Shown: positions 1 to 6,000 of the stretch, piece by piece
Layout: the number at the start of each line of letters is the position of its first letter
Position numbering within the stretch: position 1 is the first letter of the stretch
Assembly (NCBI GenBank): GCA_902797785.1
Contig: CADBUD010000037.1
Span: 1 to 6,247 of the forward strand
Length of the DNA stretch: 6,247 nt
Direction of reading: 5' to 3'
Origin: an uncultured Lachnospiraceae bacterium
Lineage (GTDB): Bacteria; Bacillota; Clostridia; Lachnospirales; Lachnospiraceae
Made by a program: the position numbers and the translations under genes
Notes under the pieces: model-generated
Databases searched by the model: none
The model's input: only the letters and a program-made list of their open reading frames with translations
Told to the model about the DNA's origin: nothing

Positions 1-21
1 ACGACCAAAGGGAGTATTTGC

Positions 22-83
22 ACTCTGTGTGCCTTCGGTATGTGCATTTTGTTGCTATGAACAGCAGAGCTGTGAATAGTAAC
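22..83 (-). repeat. Dispersed intergenic repeat, copy 1
   Basis: This copy shares two blocks with the right end of the window in inverted orientation. The 15-base block 69-83 (gctgtgaatagtaac) is the exact reverse complement of 6161-6175. The block 22-46 (actctgt, two variable bases, gccttcggt, a two-base insertion, gtgca) matches the reverse complement of 6208-6230. Positions 51-65 and 69-83 also form an imperfect hairpin around a 3-base loop. No reading frame explains these matches. It is most simply a small non-coding repeat family typical of spacers; the family name is unknown to me. Confidence 0.7.
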
Positions 84-150
84 AGAGTTTGAGGTAAAAA
101 TACAAAAACTGATTCGCGTAATAGATGAGCAGTCGGATATATAGGAAATT

Positions 151-191
151 AAAAAACATAAGGCTCAGATGTTTGGTGCCTTATGTTTTTT
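151..191. terminator. Bidirectional intrinsic terminator upstream of azlC
   Basis: A perfect 14-bp inverted repeat (151-164 with 178-191) surrounds a 13-base loop. The stem begins with six A and ends with six T, so it gives a GC-containing hairpin with a U-tract in either direction. It most likely ends a plus-strand transcript that starts left of the window. It lies about 100 bases before azlC, so azlC must have a promoter after it or depend on readthrough. Confidence 0.85.
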
Positions 192-279
192 ATATGGACT
201 TTTTGACTGATTTGTAGTAGTATTTATTGTGCGCATAAATTCTTGTTACTTACATGCGCTTACGATAAGACAGAAAAAG

Positions 280-284
280 AGGAG
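280..284 (+). promoter_or_regulatory. Ribosome binding site deciding the azlC start
   Basis: AGGAG lies 10 bases before a TTG codon at 295. The longer frame opens with GTG at 229 but has no Shine-Dalgarno sequence ahead of it, and its first 22 residues are polar and basic, unlike an AzlC N-terminus. The internal ATG at 316 has only a weak AAGGA placed 4 bases away. Confidence 0.55.
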
Positions 285-294
285 TGAGAATCCA

Positions 295-993
295 TTGGGG
301 AAAAGAAAGGAATTTATGGAAGGGGTGAAATCCGGGATTCCGATTGGACTGGGATATGTTTCCGTTTCATTTACATTTGGACTGATCGCGATTACCTATG
401 GCCTGACCTGGTGGCAGGCGGTTTTGATTTCTATGACGACAGTGACCTCAGCGGGTCAGTTTGCCGGGATTGATCTGATGAGGCAGATGGGAGCGTATCT
501 GGAGATGCTGATTTCTCAGCTGGTAATCAATGTGAGATATTCGTTCATGTCGATTTCACTATCACAGAAAACAGAAAAAAAATTTCAGGGAATCTATCGG
601 TGGCTCCTGGGATTTTTTGTTACGGACGAGATTTTTGCTGTGGCGAGTGCGAAAGAAGAGGTTTCGGTGGCCTTTTTTAGCGGACTGGCGGTCGTGCCAT
701 ATTTGGGATGGACGTTAGGTACGCTTGTCGGGGCTTTGATTGGAAATGTCCTGCCGCACCGTTTGATGAGCGCGTTTGGAGTGGCGATTTATGGGATGTT
801 CGTGGCGATTGTGGTACCGCAGATGAAGCAGGAAAAGCCGGTAATTTTTGTAGCAGGTCTTGCAGCAGTCTTAAGCTGTCTGTTTCGTTATGTGCCGGCG
901 CTCTTTAAGGCCTCCGGCCTGGCTGTCAGCATCTGTGCCGTGATTTCCGCAGCAATCGGAGCCACGGTTTTCCCTAAAAAACAGGAGGAATAG
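295..993 (+). CDS. azlC: AzlC family branched-chain amino acid exporter, large subunit
   Basis: Large subunit of the two-component AzlCD permease, an inner-membrane exporter of branched-chain amino acids; in Bacillus subtilis azlCD gives azaleucine resistance and in Corynebacterium the homologous pair is BrnFE. The protein is very hydrophobic. It has the family's N-terminal pattern (GIPIGLGYVSVSFTFG), followed by a helix containing TSAGQFAG, then a NVRYSFMSISLSQ segment and FFVTDEIFAVASA, which match the conserved AzlC blocks. With the TTG start at 295 it is 232 residues, a normal family length; ATG at 316 would give 225. The stop lies three bases before azlD, so the two are co-transcribed and make one transporter. 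The exact substrate is inferred from the family. The family call is firm, the start less so. Confidence 0.9.
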   Translation: MGKRKEFMEGVKSGIPIGLGYVSVSFTFGLIAITYGLTWWQAVLISMTTVTSAGQFAGIDLMRQMGAYLEMLISQLVINVRYSFMSISLSQKTEKKFQGIYRWLLGFFVTDEIFAVASAKEEVSVAFFSGLAVVPYLGWTLGTLVGALIGNVLPHRLMSAFGVAIYGMFVAIVVPQMKQEKPVIFVAGLAAVLSCLFRYVPALFKASGLAVSICAVISAAIGATVFPKKQEE

Positions 994-996
994 GAA

Positions 997-1305
997 ATGG
1001 AACAAAAGAGTTTTTTTCTATATCTGCTGGTCATGGCAGGCTCTACCTATCTGATCCGCGCCTTGCCGTTCGCAGCGATGAAAAGAAAAATTGAAAACGG
1101 ATGGATTCAGTCATTTTTATATTATATTCCCTATGCTGTCCTGACAGCAATGACGATCCCGGCTATATTATACGCGACGGATTCCATGGCGTCGGCAGCC
1201 TGTGGTCTTGTGGCAGCAGTCTTATTTGCGTGGAAGGGAAAAGATCTGACGACTGTGGCATTTGTATCGTGTGCTGCAGTCTTTCTGGCGGAGCTTTTTT
1301 TATGA
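997..1305 (+). CDS. azlD: AzlD family branched-chain amino acid exporter, small subunit
   Basis: Small membrane subunit paired with AzlC. The 102-residue product has about four hydrophobic helices and the characteristic AzlD features: an N-terminal helix running into YLIRALPF and a second block FLYYIPYAVLTAMTIPAIL. AGGAGG at 983-988 sits 8 bases before the ATG and overlaps the end of azlC, so translation of the two is probably coupled and gives matched subunit amounts. Length is typical for the family. The C-terminus ends on a hydrophobic stretch (FLAELFL), also usual. Downstream there is a repeat-derived hairpin rather than another gene on this strand. Confidence 0.92.
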   Translation: MEQKSFFLYLLVMAGSTYLIRALPFAAMKRKIENGWIQSFLYYIPYAVLTAMTIPAILYATDSMASAACGLVAAVLFAWKGKDLTTVAFVSCAAVFLAELFL

Positions 1306-1313
1306 GCCGGTGG

Positions 1314-1343
1314 GCTGCTATTTACAGTCCCAATCCCGCAAGG
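1314..1343 (+). repeat. Dispersed intergenic repeat, copy 2
   Basis: Thirty bases match 6161-6190 without gaps at 24 of 30 positions, including an identical 11-base tail (atcccgcaagg). It lies in the 99-base spacer between convergent genes. It carries the left module of the family but not the ccgaaggc module seen in copies 1 and 3, so it is a partial or differently assembled member. Confidence 0.6.
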
Positions 1344-1374
1344 TATGATACATGAGTATAAATATCTTGCGGGA
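1334..1374. terminator. Hairpin between azlD and the nitroreductase gene
   Basis: Arms 1334-1346 and 1362-1374 pair over 13 bp (12 Watson-Crick and one G-T) around a 15-base loop, with a GC-rich base (tcccgcaag / cttgcggga). It stands between two convergent genes and is the only strong hairpin there, so a shared terminator role is likely. Neither side has a clear T-run, so it is not a textbook intrinsic terminator and may work as an mRNA 3'-end stabiliser. One arm is formed by the repeat tail. Confidence 0.5.
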
Positions 1375-1404
1375 GTATAAGGGTGAACCGTAATCTTTCT
1401 TTTA

Positions 1405-1944
1405 TTAGAAAATCTTTGTAATCGCTTCGGTCTCTTTTCTCTTTGGACGAGGAGCATCTCCGTCACGGTATCCTAAAGAAATGACAGCAACGACCTCTTC
1501 ATTTTCCGGAATCTCTAATTTTTCTCTCAGCGCATCGGCATCTCGGATTCCCATAATCAGGGTATCCAGCCCCATATCCTTTGCTTTTAAGATGAAATAA
1601 GCATTTTGAAGTCCTAAATCATAAGCGCCCCATTCATCTCCGAGCTCATTCGTCGGATTGCCATCCCGCTCAAAGCCGGAACGTGTCTTTACGAAGGTAG
1701 TAATAATAAGAGCCGGTGCATTGACGCAGTTTTTCTGGTTGAAATCAGGAAGACAGCTGGAAATCACATCCGCCTTTTTTTCCGGATCGAGCAGGACATA
1801 GTACCGTCCGGTCTGAGAATTTTTCCATGTCGGTGCCTCCTGGGCAGCAGCGATGATCTCCTCGATCTGTTCTTTGGAAACCGTGGTATCCGGTTTGTAA
1901 GAACGGATACTTCTTCTTGCTTCAATGAGTTCTTTAAATTCCAT
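1405..1944 (-). CDS. Nitroreductase family protein (FMN-dependent NAD(P)H oxidoreductase)
   Basis: A 179-residue protein of the nitroreductase superfamily: small cytoplasmic flavoproteins that use NAD(P)H through FMN to reduce nitro compounds, quinones or other electron acceptors, generally as homodimers. The N-terminal RRSIRSY (residues 10-16) is the FMN-phosphate binding signature. PTWKNSQ (38-44) is the flavin-side loop found in the short clostridial subgroup, and the C-terminus has GYRDGDAPRPKRKE (158-171), which is also characteristic. The start is supported by AAGGAGG (complement of 1954-1960) 9 bases upstream. It is monocistronic, with its own promoter facing away from asnA. The physiological substrate cannot be told from sequence. 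Nothing looks broken. Confidence 0.92.
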   Translation of the reverse strand: MEFKELIEARRSIRSYKPDTTVSKEQIEEIIAAAQEAPTWKNSQTGRYYVLLDPEKKADVISSCLPDFNQKNCVNAPALIITTFVKTRSGFERDGNPTNELGDEWGAYDLGLQNAYFILKAKDMGLDTLIMGIRDADALREKLEIPENEEVVAVISLGYRDGDAPRPKRKETEAITKIF

Positions 1945-2020
1945 AATCTGGAACCTCCTTAAATTTATTTTTGTGATAAAAAACGAAAAATCAGGTAGAT
2001 TTTACCACAAATCTGTTACT

Positions 2021-2050
2021 ATTATACCAATGAAAGGATTTATTCGTCAA
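2021..2050 (-). promoter_or_regulatory. Sigma-A-type promoter of the nitroreductase gene
   Basis: On the minus strand, TTGACG (2050-2045) is separated by 18 bases from a perfect TATAAT (2026-2021). The predicted start near 2014 gives a leader of about 70 bases to the ATG at 1944. A small dyad in the leader (ggta 1994-1997, tacc 2003-2006) may be chance. Confidence 0.75.
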
Positions 2051-2055
2051 GACTC

Positions 2056-2085
2056 TTGGCAGAGAAAATCAAAATGTGATATAAT
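2056..2085 (+). promoter_or_regulatory. asnA: Extended -10 promoter of asnA
   Basis: TTGGCA (2056-2061), an 18-base spacer and TATAAT (2080-2085), preceded by TGA, which gives the TGN extended -10 element. The predicted start is near 2092, leaving about 53 bases of leader. That is too short for a T-box, and none is seen. Confidence 0.75.
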
Positions 2086-2096
2086 GAGGAAAAATG

Positions 2097-2108
2097 CTCG
2101 CTTGCGAG
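2097..2108 (+). promoter_or_regulatory. Small stem-loop at the 5' end of the asnA mRNA
   Basis: ctcgc / gcgag form a perfect 5-bp dyad around two bases, beginning about 5 bases after the predicted transcription start. Hairpins at the extreme 5' end can protect mRNA from 5'-end-dependent decay. That role here is inference, and the dyad is short. Confidence 0.35.
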
Positions 2109-2130
2109 GGTATTTATAAAAACAAAGAAA

Positions 2131-2135
2131 AGGAG
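2131..2135 (+). promoter_or_regulatory. Ribosome binding site deciding the asnA start
   Basis: AGGAG lies 9 bases ahead of the ATG at 2145. The frame is open from an ATG at 2094, but that codon would sit almost at the mRNA 5' end with no binding site, and would add 17 residues rich in K and E that have no counterpart in AsnA. Confidence 0.8.
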
Positions 2136-2144
2136 CAGGAAAAG

Positions 2145-3155
2145 ATGAAAGAACTAAATATTCCAAAAGACTACCATCCATTTATGAATCTGCGGGAAAC
2201 CGAGATCGCGATTAAGGAAGTAAAGGATTTTTTCCAAAGAGAATTGACCGTCCAATTAAACCTTACCCGTGTCTCTGCGCCGCTGTTCGTAGAACCGCAG
2301 TCCGGTCTGAATGATAACTTAAACGGAGTAGAGCGACCGGTCAGCTTTGGAATCAAAGAGCTGGATGATGCAAAGGTAGAGGTGGTTCATTCCCTTGCGA
2401 AATGGAAACGTCATGCACTTGGCCGATATGGTTTTTCGGTTGGCGAAGGTCTGTATACCGATATGAACGCGATCCGCAGGGACGAGGATCTGGATAATCT
2501 CCATTCGGTTTATGTGGATCAGTGGGACTGGGAACGGGTCATTGCCAAGGAAGAACGGACGGAAGAAACCTTAAAAAAGATGGTGAACAGTGTTTATGAA
2601 GCTTTGAGAGTGACGGAAAAGTATGTAGCGAACAAGTATCCGGCTATTCCACCGATTCTTCCGGAAAAGATCACCTTCGTGACAACGCAGGAATTAGAGG
2701 ATCGCTATCCGTTCCTTACAGCTAAGGAGAGGGAAAGAGAAGCTGCAAAGGAATATGGTGCTGTCTTTTTGATGCAGATCGGAGGAGCCCTGAATTCCGG
2801 AGAGCCGCATGACGGGCGCGCACCGGATTATGATGACTGGAAATTAAACGGAGATATCATTGTATATTATCCGGTTTTGGATATTGCATTGGAATTGTCA
2901 TCCATGGGAATTCGTGTAGATGAAGAGGCGTTAAAGGAGCAGCTGAAAGCGGCCGGTTGTGAAGAGCGGATGGAGCTTCCATTCCAAAAAGCATTATTAG
3001 AAGGGAAACTTCCTTATACTGTCGGAGGCGGAATCGGACAGTCAAGAATCTGTATGTTCTATTTGAGAAAAGCCCACATCGGGGAGGTGCAGGCATCGAT
3101 CTGGCCGCAGGAAATGCATGACGAGGCAGAAAAAAGGGGAATCGTACTGTTGTGA
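2145..3155 (+). CDS. asnA: Aspartate-ammonia ligase (asparagine synthetase A)
   Basis: Makes asparagine from aspartate, ammonia and ATP, releasing AMP and pyrophosphate, in the cytoplasm. It is related to class II aminoacyl-tRNA synthetases such as AspRS and AsnRS. The 336 residues compare with 330 in E. coli AsnA. Conserved blocks appear in order: RVSAPLF (42-48), GLNDNLNGVERPVSF (54-68), VVHSLAKWKR (80-89), GEGLYTDMNAIRRDED (100-115), HSVYVDQWDWER (120-131), then RAPDYDDW and LNGDI, ELSSMGIRVD, and the class II motif 3-like GGGIGQSRICM (294-304). No expected block is missing, so it should be active. It has its own promoter divergent from the nitroreductase gene. Its TGA stop overlaps the GTG of the following ABC ATPase remnant, a sign of a former operon. 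Confidence 0.97.
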   Translation: MKELNIPKDYHPFMNLRETEIAIKEVKDFFQRELTVQLNLTRVSAPLFVEPQSGLNDNLNGVERPVSFGIKELDDAKVEVVHSLAKWKRHALGRYGFSVGEGLYTDMNAIRRDEDLDNLHSVYVDQWDWERVIAKEERTEETLKKMVNSVYEALRVTEKYVANKYPAIPPILPEKITFVTTQELEDRYPFLTAKEREREAAKEYGAVFLMQIGGALNSGEPHDGRAPDYDDWKLNGDIIVYYPVLDIALELSSMGIRVDEEALKEQLKAAGCEERMELPFQKALLEGKLPYTVGGGIGQSRICMFYLRKAHIGEVQASIWPQEMHDEAEKRGIVLL

Positions 3156-3337
3156 TAAAAGCAAATCATCTTACTATGATTTATGGGAAGGATCAAAAAG
3201 CCGTAGACGACCTGTCCTTTGAAATATATCCCGGAGAAATCGTTGGATTTGCCGGACCGAATGGTGCCGGCAAAATGACCGCTGCGGCAGTTTTAAATGG
3301 AATCAAAAGAATGGTCCAAAATATGAAAATAAGCTGA
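3152..3337 (+). pseudogene. Truncated ABC transporter ATP-binding protein remnant
   Basis: The 61-codon frame begins GTG at 3152, overlapping the asnA stop (GTGA). Residues 1-50 read as the start of an ABC ATPase: a beta-strand region, an A-loop-like Y11, PGEIVGFAGPNGAGKMT with the Walker A loop at 35-43, and a following helix ending in LNG. The canonical GKT(T/S) is changed to GKMT at M42, explained by one C-to-T change at 3276 (ACG to ATG). Everything after is lost: no Q-loop, LSGGQ signature, Walker B or H-loop, which need about 150 more residues. The frame ends inside a terminator arm. It cannot work as an ATPase. Whether the short peptide is made is unknown; translational coupling to asnA is possible. 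I read it as a decayed gene with a large deletion. Confidence 0.85.
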
Positions 3338-3367
3338 GGCTCCCCAAAAGGGGAGCTTTCTCAGCTT
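3331..3367. terminator. Shared convergent terminator with two-part stem
   Basis: The inner stem gctcccc (3339-3345) / ggggagc (3350-3356) has a 4-base loop. The outer stem aagctgag (3331-3338) / ctcagctt (3360-3367) is separated from it by a 3-base bulge (ttt). Together they give 15 perfect base pairs. It lies exactly where the plus-strand ABC remnant and the minus-strand permease gene meet. There is no long T-run after the complete hairpin in either direction, so it may act as a pause or stability element as well as a terminator. Confidence 0.7.
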
Positions 3368-4173
3368 AGATACCGCTCCAGCTCTTCCATGATTTTTTCC
3401 TGGAAGCGCCGGCGTTCGTTCCACATCTTATTTAGAGCGGGGAAGACATGGAATAGTCGGCCGCCAAAAAACTTCTTTGACTGGTAAAATTCCTGAAGCT
3501 GTTTCTTGATGGCTTCGAACTGCTCTTTTTTTTCGGATATTTTTTTCTGTAACGCTTCATTTTTTTCCATGGAAAGCAGGACTCCGTCAGAAATATCGGA
3601 TCCCAGCTCCTCAGAGATGGAATGAAGGCGCCGTTCGATACCTTCCACGACCCGGATGTGTTTTTGAATATGCAAAATATTGAACACCGTCAGAACCAGA
3701 TCGGCAGCAAAGGCCGGGACAAGAATCATCAAAAGCAAATAGGATACAGCCATCGGCAGATGCCGAACAAAAACAGCGATCGGTGGATGCAGGAGATCGA
3801 CAGCAAAGATACCGCCGACGCCCCAGTAGAGAGAAAAACGCAGGCAGACATAACCGCCGATATTGAACGGGCGCATGGAGTAGTCCCACCATTTCGTATG
3901 GAACAGCTTTTCAAGGATAAAGCCGGTCAGAAGCTCCAGCCCTGAGGTAAGAAGAAAGGAACCGGCAAATAAAAGCAAAAGATTGTGCCGGAGAGGATTT
4001 AAGGTGAAAAGGACGATGATCATCCCGACTCCATAGATCGGGCAGACCGGACCAAATAAGAACCCGCGGTTTAAAAAGCTTTTGGTCTTGACAGCGGCAT
4101 AAGCGACTTCAACACACCATCCAATAAAGGCATAGATCAAAAAATACCAAAGATATTCCATCCATAAAGACAT
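3361..4173 (-). CDS. CmpB-like putative ABC transporter permease (membrane protein)
   Basis: A 270-residue integral membrane protein matching the family annotated as putative ABC-transporter type IV (CmpB-like). Visible family marks are FIGWCVEV (16-23), NRGFLFGPVCPIYGVG (35-50), TKWWDYS (93-99) and a conserved NIGGYVCLRFSLYWG (104-118). About five membrane segments lie near residues 6-27, 43-58, 63-86, 107-127 and 138-167. The remaining hundred residues form a charged, probably coiled-coil cytoplasmic tail (about 172-265). The start has AAAGGA (complement of 4181-4186) 7 bases upstream. It follows rqcH by 48 bases without a convincing terminator, so the two are probably one transcript. No partner ATPase is encoded nearby apart from the unrelated-strand remnant. 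The biochemical function of this family is not established, and the name 'permease' is only a family label. Confidence 0.85.
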   Translation of the reverse strand: MSLWMEYLWYFLIYAFIGWCVEVAYAAVKTKSFLNRGFLFGPVCPIYGVGMIIVLFTLNPLRHNLLLLFAGSFLLTSGLELLTGFILEKLFHTKWWDYSMRPFNIGGYVCLRFSLYWGVGGIFAVDLLHPPIAVFVRHLPMAVSYLLLMILVPAFAADLVLTVFNILHIQKHIRVVEGIERRLHSISEELGSDISDGVLLSMEKNEALQKKISEKKEQFEAIKKQLQEFYQSKKFFGGRLFHVFPALNKMWNERRRFQEKIMEELERYLS

Positions 4174-4221
4174 AAAAATTTCCTTTCTGTTTTCTGATAT
4201 TGTCCCCTGATGGGGCGAAAT

Positions 4222-5967
4222 TCAATCTTCAATCAACGGGATTCCTGAAATATCAGGAGAAATCGTCATGGAGTAATTCGTGTAATAAATGACGAATCCG
4301 GGCTTGGCGGAATTTGGCCGTTTTACATTTTTTCGTTCGAGATAGTCGATTTCTACTTTTTCTCCGTTTCTCCCGCTGGAATAATAGGCGGCGAGCCGGG
4401 CTGCTTCTTCAAAAGTCCGATCCGGGAGCTCTTTTCCATCGGTACGGACGATGACATGGGATCCGGGCATTTTTTTAGCATGGAACCACCAGTCATTGCC
4501 GCGGGCAAATTTCCAGGTCAGCTCGTCATTTTGAAAATTGTTTTTTCCAATATAAATGTCAAATCCATCATGGGAACGATAGTGGAATGGTTTGCTTTTT
4601 GGCAGACGGTGCTGCTTTCCACCAGTACTTCTTTTTTTGATATATCCGGCGTGGACCAGTTCCTCCCGAATCTGGGCAAGATCCGTTTCAGAAACGGCAA
4701 TCTGCAGGCTGTTCTCGATCGATTCTAAATGCAGGATTTCTTCCTCCGTTTCTTTGGTCAGTTCACTCAGTGCTTCATAGGTTCGCTTGAGCTTATTGTA
4801 TTTTTGAAAGTATTTTTGCGAATTTTCAGCAACAGAAAGAGTCGGATCGATCGGAATTTTTACCATCTCGTTGGTATAATAGTTTTCTGCTTCTAAAATG
4901 GTATCGCCTTCTTTGCAGCCATATCCATAAACACTGATCAGCTCGCCGTATAGCTTGAATTTGTCCCGCTTTTTGGTGTCATCAAGCTGACGCATCTGAA
5001 GCTGGTATTTTTTTCGGCTCCGCTCCAGGGCATTGGAAACGATCTTTCGGAGATTTACGGATTTTTGACGAATCCGCGTGACGACTTCTTTTTCCTTATA
5101 GTATTGGGAAAGAAGGGGAGAAATATGTTCAAATTCCTGAAGCTTTAGATCAGAATACATACTTAGCCGGATGGAAGAAAAGGCTGTCGGAGCCCCATCC
5201 TGCCACACGATGCAGGGGGAAAAATTTCCGGAAGTCAAATCTTCGATAAATTCAGAAAAAATCCGGTAAAAATGCAGCTGCTCTGTGGAAGAAAATTCCC
5301 CAAACGGAAGGGATGAATCCAGTGAAGCACGGAAAAACAGTTCTTCAGAAACAAGGGGGCTGATGCCGGTGAACACCTGATAAAGGGCGGTGGAGCAAGC
5401 CGTGTTCTTCTCGGATAAGAGCCGCAGGAATTCCTCTTTTTCTACCGTCAGGGGATCTTTTTTATGACGGGTATCCGGGATAAAATAGTCTCTTCCGGGA
5501 AGGACTTCCCGGACGGAGCTGACCTGTGCGGAAATATGCTTGATACTATCAAGGATTTTCATCTGGTCATCACAGAAGATGATGTTGCTGTGCTTTCCCA
5601 TCAGCTCGACCATAATATGCTTGGTACATAAATCTCCCAGATCATTATAGTGCTCGATTTCAAAGTCTACGATCCGTTCGAGTCCCGGCTGCGTGATGGA
5701 TACGATTCGTCCGTTGGCGATATGCTTTCTTAAAAGCATGCAGAAGTTCGGAGCGGTCATGGGAGAGGGTTTATTCATATCTGTCAGATAGAGCAGAGGG
5801 AGGGAGGCGCTTGCGGAAAGCAGGAGCCGGTATTGTTCGGCCGGGGTCTTGATGGTCCACTGGAGCTCATCGCTCTCCGGCTGCGCGATTTTACTGAGTC
5901 TGCCGTTGATCAGACATTGGTTTAGATCATGTACGATGTTTTTGACAACAATTCCATCAAATGCCAT
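4222..5967 (-). CDS. rqcH: RqcH / NFACT family ribosome quality control factor (Rqc2 homologue)
   Basis: Homologue of bacterial RqcH and eukaryotic Rqc2/NEMF. It binds 50S subunits blocked with peptidyl-tRNA and recruits tRNA-Ala to add C-terminal alanine tails that mark stalled chains for proteolysis. Older annotations call it a fibronectin-binding protein (FbpA/PavA). The 581 residues show NFACT-N (about 1-280) with MAFDGIVVKNIV at the start and PNFCMLLRKHI (73-83). The tRNA-contact pair, D97-R98 in B. subtilis RqcH, appears as E97-R98. A HhH-like region (about 180-215) is followed by coiled-coil arms (about 288-335 and 385-440), then NFACT-R (about 458-560) with IGKNNFQND (473-481) and NDWWFHAKKMPGSHVI (491-506). 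AAAGGAG lies about 8 bases before the ATG. It has its own promoter and a structured leader. It looks complete and functional. Confidence 0.95.
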   Translation of the reverse strand: MAFDGIVVKNIVHDLNQCLINGRLSKIAQPESDELQWTIKTPAEQYRLLLSASASLPLLYLTDMNKPSPMTAPNFCMLLRKHIANGRIVSITQPGLERIVDFEIEHYNDLGDLCTKHIMVELMGKHSNIIFCDDQMKILDSIKHISAQVSSVREVLPGRDYFIPDTRHKKDPLTVEKEEFLRLLSEKNTACSTALYQVFTGISPLVSEELFFRASLDSSLPFGEFSSTEQLHFYRIFSEFIEDLTSGNFSPCIVWQDGAPTAFSSIRLSMYSDLKLQEFEHISPLLSQYYKEKEVVTRIRQKSVNLRKIVSNALERSRKKYQLQMRQLDDTKKRDKFKLYGELISVYGYGCKEGDTILEAENYYTNEMVKIPIDPTLSVAENSQKYFQKYNKLKRTYEALSELTKETEEEILHLESIENSLQIAVSETDLAQIREELVHAGYIKKRSTGGKQHRLPKSKPFHYRSHDGFDIYIGKNNFQNDELTWKFARGNDWWFHAKKMPGSHVIVRTDGKELPDRTFEEAARLAAYYSSGRNGEKVEIDYLERKNVKRPNSAKPGFVIYYTNYSMTISPDISGIPLIED

Positions 5968-6000
5968 GGGGTTGTCTCCTTTCTTATAGTTATGATTTAT

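Noticed and set aside
125..217. Small plus-strand frame of 30 codons across the terminator
   Set aside because: It has no ribosome binding site and reads straight through a perfect terminator hairpin, so it is almost certainly chance.
203..231. Possible azlC promoter with TTGACT at 203-208
   Set aside because: The -35 is fair, but no acceptable -10 lies 16-18 bases downstream (attgtg at best). The real azlC promoter is not clear from sequence.
229..294. Extension of azlC upstream to GTG at 229
   Set aside because: There is no Shine-Dalgarno sequence before 229, the added residues are polar and basic and unlike AzlC, while TTG at 295 has AGGAG at a suitable distance.
1131..1466. Minus-strand frame of 111 codons overlapping azlD and the nitroreductase 3' end
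   Set aside because: It runs antisense through azlD and the repeat hairpin and overlaps the nitroreductase in another frame, with no homology that I can see.
2094..2144. asnA starting at ATG 2094
   Set aside because: It would lie at the very 5' end of the predicted mRNA without a ribosome binding site and add 17 non-homologous residues; ATG 2145 has a good site.
2086..2144. T-box or other riboswitch in the asnA leader
   Set aside because: The leader is only about 53 bases, with no T-box sequence and no terminator/antiterminator pair.
3622..3945. Plus-strand frame of 107 codons inside the permease gene
   Set aside because: It is antisense to a well-supported conserved membrane protein, lacks a ribosome binding site and resembles no family, so it is a shadow frame.
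4202..4216. cccctgatgggg as a terminator between rqcH and the permease gene
   Set aside because: The stem is only 4 bp with no T-run on the minus strand, too weak to call a terminator.
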